NCBI GenBank assembly: GCA_038750655.1
Contig: JBCDGZ010000232.1
Location: forward strand, 1 to 6,917
Direction of reading: 5' to 3'
Source: JBCDGZ01 sp038750655
GTDB lineage: Bacteria; Bacteroidota; Bacteroidia; Chitinophagales; Saprospiraceae
DNA: 6,917 nt
Made by a program: the position numbers and the translations under genes. The notes beneath the pieces are model-generated. The model worked only from the letters and a program-made list of their open reading frames with translations. It searched no databases and was not told the origin of the DNA. Every line of letters begins with the position of its first letter. Position 1 is the stretch's first letter. Shown here piece after piece: positions 1 to 5,100 of the stretch.

Positions 1-539
1 CTCCTCATTTGCTTCGGCGTATTGAAACACTCTATCTTTCCTCCAGTAGGATGAAAGAAGTTGCAGTCTTGGTCTCCTCATTTGCTTCGGCGTATTGAAA
101 CGGTATCGATAATCCTCCACATTGACCGCTGCACCGGTGTCTTGGTCTCCTCATTTGCTTCGGCGTATTGAAACGGTGACCAACCCGTCTTTTGTTCTGA
201 GGGTATAAATGTCTTGGTCTCCTCATTTGCTTCGGCGTATTGAAACATTGCTACCTGCATATCTGCAGGCATTTCTGGCTGGTCTGCGTCTTGGTCTCCT
301 CATTTGCTTCGGCGTATTGAAACGCAATGCGGCTAAAAACTTTTTCATATGAAAAAATGTCTTGGTCTCCTCATTTGCTTCGGCGTATTGAAACCCGAAG
401 GCGGATCGATGTGTTAAGCCTAGTAGTGTAGTCTTGGTCTCCTCATTTGCTTCGGCGTATTGAAACGAAGCCTATAATACTGCCTGGACTGTTCGGCTGC
501 AATGTCTTGGTCTACTCATTTGCTTCGGCGTATTGAAAC
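1..539 (+). CRISPR. CRISPR array, leader-distal end (8 repeats, 7 spacers)
   Basis: Seven complete 36-nt repeats start at 66, 139, 211, 288, 359, 431 and 504. A partial copy (last 28 nt) occupies 1-28, so the array continues beyond the left edge. The repeat begins GTCTTGG and ends ATTGAAAC. Six complete copies are identical. The last one (504-539) has a single C-to-A change at repeat position 11 (base 514). Spacers are 29-65, 102-138, 175-210, 247-287, 324-358, 395-430 and 467-503, with lengths 37, 37, 36, 41, 35, 36 and 37 nt. The ATTGAAAC end resembles the crRNA 5' tag of many type I and III systems, and together with the degenerate last repeat it points to transcription left to right with the leader off the window. 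Spacer lengths would suit type III or some type I subtypes. With no cas genes in view the subtype is undetermined. Confidence 0.99.
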
Positions 540-572
540 TAGGCCATTTTACACCAGACAAAACTATACCCT

Positions 573-589
573 CTACGGTGTATTGAGGT
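573..589 (+). repeat. Possible decayed, truncated CRISPR half-repeat
   Basis: Bases 575-588 fall in a tract reading CTACGGTGTATTGA, which matches the 3' half of the CRISPR repeat (CTTCGGCGTATTGA) at 12 of 14 positions. The 5' half of the repeat is not recognisable. The tract lies about 33 nt after the last full repeat, close to one spacer length. It may therefore be a dead terminal repeat that lost its first half. A chance match is possible, and this was judged by eye only. Confidence 0.4.
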
Positions 590-604
590 TAAGGTATTAG
601 TAGC

Positions 605-814
605 TTACAAGAGTTGTCTCCTCCAAAAATCCGGTACTGAATCCAGCGCATCATTAGCCTGTCTGGTAGTAAACTGTTATTGGTCATTAATGGTGGGCGT
701 AATATCAGAATGGCGATAGAAAACTTGAAGTGCCTGAATAGGAATTTTATCTCCTGCAGTATTACCAAGGGTAGGACGGAACGTCGGAAATATTGCCTGA
801 AATGAGACGTCTTG
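605..814 (-). pseudogene. Probable relic of a tyrosine recombinase C-terminus
   Basis: One minus-strand frame reads TFRPTLGNTAGDKIPIQALQ, then VFYRHSDITPTINDQ, an in-frame stop at 677-679, then a further open tract containing QANDALDSVPDFW that ends at the stop at 605-607. The order recalls the C-terminal core of tyrosine recombinases: an R..HT box (here FRPT), a hydrophobic helix of the type PIQALQVF, a GHSDI..T box (here RHSDI..T), then the nucleophilic Tyr a few residues later (here replaced, next to the stop). No start codon or N-terminal part is found. Upstream, KAGIS and HFRQYF fragments appear in other frames, which could reflect frameshifts. All catalytic boxes are damaged, so if the assignment is right this is not functional. 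The call rests on motif memory only, and an unrelated non-coding stretch remains possible. Confidence 0.38.
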
Positions 815-938
815 TCAAGATGAGGAGAAGCGTGGAAATACCTGCTTTGCATAAAGGCTCAAAGTAAAGGTTTGAATGAAGCCATAAAGCACCGTATAAG
901 CACAGGAAACGTTTGATAATAGGTTGATAATTTTCGAT

Positions 939-978
939 AAAAAGAAAAGCGACCACATAATTCAATATGTAATCGCTT
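939..978 (-). terminator. Intrinsic terminator of tRNA-Leu
   Basis: On the minus strand the sequence reads AAGCGA, TT, ACATA, a six-base loop, TATGT, GG, TCGCTT, followed directly by TTCTTTTT. This gives a 13-bp stem with two internal U-G wobbles and a U-rich tail. On the plus strand the same two positions would be C-A mismatches and there is no T-tail on that side, so the element is specific to the minus strand. It begins 12 nt past the tRNA discriminator base, as expected for a monocistronic tRNA transcript. Confidence 0.88.
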
Positions 979-989
979 GATTCTGAGAG

Positions 990-1073
990 TGCCGAAGGGG
1001 GGACTCGAACCCCCACGCGCGCGAGCGCACACGCCCCTGAAACGTGCGTGTCTACCAATTTCACCACTTCGGC
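990..1073 (-). tRNA. tRNA-Leu (anticodon CAG)
   Basis: Read on the minus strand this is a complete class II tRNA of 84 nt including the discriminator A at 990. The acceptor arms GCCGAAG and CTTCGGC pair over 7 bp. The D-arm contains TTGGTAGA. The anticodon stem CACGT/GCGTG encloses the loop TTCAGGG, giving anticodon CAG (plus-strand bases 1037-1039) for CUG leucine codons. The long variable arm forms a GCGC/GCGC stem with a TCGC loop. The T-stem is five G-C pairs around TTCGAGT. The 3' CCA is not encoded, so it must be added post-transcriptionally. The fold is fully intact, so the gene should be functional. Confidence 0.98.
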
Positions 1074-1087
1074 GGTTTAGCGGAACG

Positions 1088-1119
1088 CAAAGATGACAAA
1101 TATCTGCTTGATATGCAAG
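1088..1119 (-). promoter_or_regulatory. Likely promoter of tRNA-Leu (Bacteroidota-type)
   Basis: On the minus strand a CATCTTTG box (1088-1095) differs at one position from the Bacteroidota -7 consensus TAnnTTTG. A CTTG box (1116-1119) lies 20 nt further upstream, near the expected position of the -33 TTTG element. The -7 box ends 14 nt before the tRNA 5' end, a sensible distance for a short tRNA leader. The fit is by eye and the -33 box is imperfect. Confidence 0.5.
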
Positions 1120-1379
1120 CCCGCAGCGGAAAATGATTCCCATCAGAATAATTTCACATTTTTATTTTTTTTAATGCGTTAAAATGCTATTTTAGAGCTT
1201 CGATATACTATTCACAGGGTAAGCATCTACAAGTATACTAAGCGTTCGGGGAAGAGCAGCTTGCTTGATCCTCGGTTTTGTCTCCAACAGATAGATACAT
1301 CATAGATTATAGGAATGGCCTAGCTGTATTGTCAGCTATGGCCTAGTTAAGCATTTTTTTACCACCAAAAAATCGATCT
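1120..1379. other. Non-coding leader region of the CdtB-like gene
   Basis: This AT-rich stretch has no credible open frame. It contains a run of T residues near 1158-1171, a bulged hairpin at 1317-1343 and a T7 tract at 1354-1360. A weak promoter candidate is TTTG at 1277-1280 with TAGATTAT at 1303-1310, spaced 22 nt apart, but the downstream box matches only four of the six fixed positions. Since the tRNA is transcribed away from here, the promoter of the downstream pair of genes should lie in this interval. Confidence 0.5.
1317..1360 (+). promoter_or_regulatory. Hairpin plus T-tract in the 5' leader of the CdtB-like gene
   Basis: GGCCTAGCTG (1317-1326) pairs with CAGCTATGGCC (1333-1343): 10 bp, one bulged T at 1339 and loop TATTGT. 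A seven-T run follows at 1354-1360, ten bases after the stem, and the start codon follows at 1380. The same element also contains a direct repeat, ATGGCCTAG, at 1315-1323 and 1338-1346. No plus-strand gene precedes it, so it is unlikely to be an ordinary gene-end terminator. A leader attenuator, an operator or an mRNA-stabilising hairpin would fit. The T-tract is further from the stem than in a canonical terminator. Confidence 0.45.
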
Positions 1380-2087
1380 ATGCCGATCACCGTTGCCACC
1401 TGGAATATGCAGGGCGGAATTAACTTTCCTGGAGTCAGTCAACTTTCCCACACCTTTGGAAGCCCTAACGTTATCTGTTTGCAAGAAACTGGGGACTTAG
1501 AGAGCCGTATGACGGATGTTCAAGATTTGCCCCATCCTCCCCATGCCGCCGGGAGTCGAATTGGAAACATACGTGTTGGTCGCCACACCGGGACTTGTAT
1601 TTATTGGCCGAATGATGCAGAAACCCGTTTGGGGGTCGCGATTATTTGCATGGTGCCCGATCAACTCGTGGGGCGTGGTGTGCAAACGCCTTCTCCCGCT
1701 GCTCGGATTGCTCCGCGATACCCGAGGGGCTTGCCCTGGGTGGAGGTGCGTGATCCGGGGAGTGGAAGATCGATTCGGATTTATTCTATCCATGCTCCTT
1801 CGGCTGGTGCCGCTAGGGCTTCTAATTGGAGCAATGCGCAGATTACGGGGGTCTCTAATCAGTCTGATCTGTGGGCGGTAGTGGGGGATTTTAATGCGGA
1901 TCCTGATGATCATCGGACGGAAGAGCCGGTGGAGGGGGTGTGGGTGTCTAGTCCGAATGCGACTCAGCAGAGTGGCAACACCTTGGACTATCTCATCGCG
2001 AATACCAGATCAGTACGCATCGTACCGGCTACTGGTTTACCGATGTCCGATCATTTTCCGGAGGCTTTCATTATTCACCTGGTTTGA
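1380..2087 (+). CDS. CdtB-like nuclease (endonuclease/exonuclease/phosphatase family)
   Basis: The 235-residue product carries the DNase I/CdtB motif series in order: ATWNMQGG near the N-terminus (N9), LQET (E36, metal ligand), CIYW (73-76) followed by RLGVAI (R83, matching the CdtB RVNLAI segment), IHA with H138 as the candidate catalytic histidine, GDFN at 169-172 (D170, N172), ATQQSGNTLDY at 194-204 and SDHFP at 223-227 (D224, H225). The ATQ..SG..LDY and SDHFP boxes favour CdtB over generic family members. CdtB makes Mg-dependent DNA breaks in target-cell nuclei, and a phosphatase activity is also reported for the family. Unlike typical CdtB of about 270 residues, the protein starts almost directly at the fold, with no signal peptide and no CdtA or CdtC nearby. 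ATG 1380 is the first start after an in-frame stop at 1344-1346. Its upstream is A-rich without a Shine-Dalgarno, as in Bacteroidota. The giant gene follows after 78 bp with no clear terminator, so co-transcription is likely. The target is not known. Confidence 0.9.
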   Translation: MPITVATWNMQGGINFPGVSQLSHTFGSPNVICLQETGDLESRMTDVQDLPHPPHAAGSRIGNIRVGRHTGTCIYWPNDAETRLGVAIICMVPDQLVGRGVQTPSPAARIAPRYPRGLPWVEVRDPGSGRSIRIYSIHAPSAGAARASNWSNAQITGVSNQSDLWAVVGDFNADPDDHRTEEPVEGVWVSSPNATQQSGNTLDYLIANTRSVRIVPATGLPMSDHFPEAFIIHLV

Positions 2088-2165
2088 TTATCAAAAGGCC
2101 ATCTGAAGACTTCCATCTAACAACCCGCTCCGCGGCTTCTCCTTAAATTTCAAAAACACCAATCA

Positions 2166-5100
2166 ATGGACATCACACAAGTTAAAGCAACGATAGATGC
2201 GAATATAAATGAACAAGGGCAATTGATATTGAACGATGCCCTCTTCCCTGAAATGGCCGAATTGCTGGACGCCATTCACAACAATAATATCCTCATTACG
2301 ATCGGCGAGATGACGGTCAGAGGGAAGGGCCTTTTTATTAAAGGGAAGGTAGACTTTATGGGGCTTGAAAATCTCTCGGCCCAGTTGATCTTTAAAGCGA
2401 CTGTCCGATCATTAAAAATTGCTCTGAGAATTGAGCTGCCGCCCAACTGGAATTTCAAAGACAGTTTCCCCAATTTGCCGCCCAGTCTTAAGCCCGTTGA
2501 AGGGCAACCTGGAGAGTATGACTATGGTGACTCTGCGCTGACCGACTTGAATTTTCATACGGCATTTTTTGTTTTGAAAAATAGCCTGAGTTCCAAAGAG
2601 CCGTACTTCAAGAAAGGCCTGAACTTTAGTGGTTTCCCGGAAAATTTCCTTCAGGCCACTACCATGAGTACCATATTCCCAGTCGATGCGTCGACCAACC
2701 TTTCGGGCTCTATTACCTTACACCCTGGCGATAGTATGCCCGACTTCTCCCTCTACTTGAGCTTTCCCGTCAAGGACATCAACTTCGGGCCGCTCAAGAT
2801 CACTGACCTTCGACAGCGTTACCATCGGGTGGAGCCGCCGGTGAGCGATTATCAGCAGACGGAGTTGCAGGCGGTGGGGAATATTGTGATTGGAGCAACT
2901 CGTCCGGTGACTTTGGAAGTTGCTTCTCCGCTAAATCCGGGCAGTTCTGTTTTCAACTTTTACGGACAATCGCCCGATAATAGTGCGACGCTGTCTAATG
3001 GTCTGGCGGCTCTTAATGAACTCCTTGGTCTTCCGGCCAATGCCATCAAGCTGCCGCAGGAGTTGGGGGTGATTAACAAAGCGGTGCTGCATTATTTCAG
3101 TGCTATCATTGATGCCCAAACGAAGAGGGTCCGACGCGTTGATTTTTCTATTGGTCTTCCTGTCCAATGGGAGGTTATCAAAGATCGGCTGACCTTGGAA
3201 GACATTAAAGTGGGCATTGCCGTTTTGAATCCCAGCCCAGCGGCTAAACGTAAGATCAATGTGCTGCTCGGCGGGACTTTTAGTATTGCTACAACCACCC
3301 CTGTTCATCTGGAAGCGGTTGTAACTACGGATGACGGCGTTGATCTGGTGGCGCAAATGCGTCAGGGCGAAAAGTTTCCCTTGATCGCAGGCTTTAATAA
3401 ATTGACCGGAGCCAGTATTGATCTTCCCGGAGACTTGGTCGCCGAGCGTCTTTACTTCCATGCTGTTCCCAAGGCCAAGAATTACCAGTTTAAATTCAGT
3501 GTCGCTGGCGATTGGGCCTTACTCCCCGGCATTATGGACCTCGCTTTGAAACGCATTAGTATTGAGGTGGATCAAAAAGCGGGGCGGACTACCGGACTGC
3601 TCGCTGGTCAGCTCAACATCGCCGGCATCGACTTATTCCTCAAGGCTGCCTTGCCCACCGCCGGTGCCGGCTGGAACCTCTCGGGCAAAAGTGGCCAAGA
3701 CCAAAACATCTCACTGAGTAGCCTAGTACAAGAACTTATCAGCAAGCTGAATATCCAGCTCCCTTTCGATATTCCTGGCGTTCAATTACGCAACCTCTCC
3801 GCCGAAGTCAACACCAAGACCAAAAACTTTGCACTCAGCGGGGAGAGCATGAGCAAGATGGACTTCCCCATCGGTGACATCAGCTTTGACGTATTTGCCA
3901 CCATCCACCTTAACGTCACCCGCGACGCGACAACGGGCGCTAAGCAGCTCACCGGTTCTGTCAGCGGCGAGTTGGATATTGCCGGGCAGATTTTTAGTAT
4001 TGGGTATAAAATGGGTAAGGGCGACAAGACTATCAGTGCCGCCTGGGCCGCCAAAGGCGACGAATCCCTGGGTATCAACGATGTGCTCAAGGCCCTCGGT
4101 CTGGAAATTATCGAACTCCCCGATGCCCTCGAAGTCACCCTCAAGAGCATCGCCTTCGAATTCGATACCTCCTCGAAGTCGCTGCGCCTGATGGCCGCCT
4201 CCAAACAATTTGGCAAAGTCTTCTTCGTCTCTCAACGCTCGAGCACCAGCAACAAACGAGCCTACGTCTTCGGCCTCGAATTTCCACCCAACTTCAAGCT
4301 CTCCGATATTCCCGGTCTGGGCAGCGAACTCAACGGCGCTGACTTTATGTCTTTCCGCCAGACGGCCCTCATCGTATCCAGCGATCAGGTCTCCAACCTC
4401 GTGATTCCCCAACTGCCCATGCTGGCCAACACCGGGACGCTGGCCACCGAGCCCTTTGTCAGCGACCAAGCCCTGACCCTCAGCCAGGGCCTCAACGTTA
4501 CCGCGCGCATCAATCTGAACGATACAGAAGATGCTTCGATGAAAAACCTTCAGTCGGCCACCAAGCTCAAAGAGTTGCTGTTGCAGGCGGCCGTAGGCAG
4601 ACGCACGCTGCATTTCCGCGCTAATCTGGACAGTAGTATCAAATTCAAGATCGGCTCCAATGCCCTGGAATTCCGCGATCCGCATATTCGTATCGATATT
4701 CTGCCGATTTTTGGTTTGCAATTGGTAGGGGGATTGATGGTGGAAATGAACGATGTGAACTTGCTGGCCGAAGGCGGACTGGTGATCTCGCCCGTTGAGG
4801 TCAGCGCCCGCCTGATGGTCTCGGCTCATGATCCTGATGCCGAAGGCGCGACGGCGAGCAGTGTGGGAACGGCCAACTTGCTCGGACCCTTAGGCATCAA
4901 GGGCATACAGCTGAACAGCATCGGTATGATTATCGGAGCGACCTTCGCCCCGCCAGCTATGAAATTCGGTTTCCAGACAGGCTTCGCCATCGGCGATCAA
5001 GCCCCGTCCTCCAACGAAATGGCGATGGTCCTGCAAATCATTCCCGCCGCCCCCTCGCCCGTTGTCAATGTTATCCTGCTCACCTTCGAACTGGCAGAAA

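Larger units (their letters stand above)
540..938. other. Gene-poor stretch between CRISPR array and tRNA terminator
   Basis: No intact gene is supported here. The stretch contains the possible half-repeat at 573-589 and the recombinase-like relic at 605-814. The open frames present on the minus strand are short, lack family motifs, and in part run on into the tRNA gene. Bases 815-938 show nothing recognisable beyond scattered fragments (KAGIS-like) that might belong to the same relic in other frames. Confidence 0.6.

Noticed and set aside
32..272. Minus-strand open frames across the CRISPR array repeating a peptide such as FQYAEANEETKT
   Set aside because: They are simply the CRISPR repeat translated. 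The frame changes with spacer length, and there is no start context or family match.
29..503. Self-targeting spacers against the nuclease or the giant gene
   Set aside because: No spacer or its complement was seen in the remainder of the window on reading. A full-genome search was not possible.
550..582. Inverted repeat TACACC ... GGTGTA after the array
   Set aside because: Six bases with a 21-base gap is expected by chance and has no further support.
762..1143. Minus-strand open frames running through the tRNA region
   Set aside because: They overlap a fully folded tRNA-Leu with its own terminator. The RSGEIGRHARFRG-type peptide is the usual translation of a tRNA.
1497..1913. Open frames on both strands inside the CdtB-like gene
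   Set aside because: They are shadow frames of a gene whose main frame carries a complete set of catalytic motifs.
2125..2135. CCGC/GCGG mini-hairpin between the two genes as a terminator
   Set aside because: The stem is only 4 bp and no T-run follows, so it would not terminate. The genes are more likely co-transcribed.
2931..3461. Antisense open frame within the giant gene
   Set aside because: No motif or start signal. The sense frame is continuous with recognisable internal duplications.
3786..4829. 347-codon antisense open frame
   Set aside because: It is long only because C-ending sense codons remove stops on the other strand. The sense strand shows clear repeat-unit structure here.
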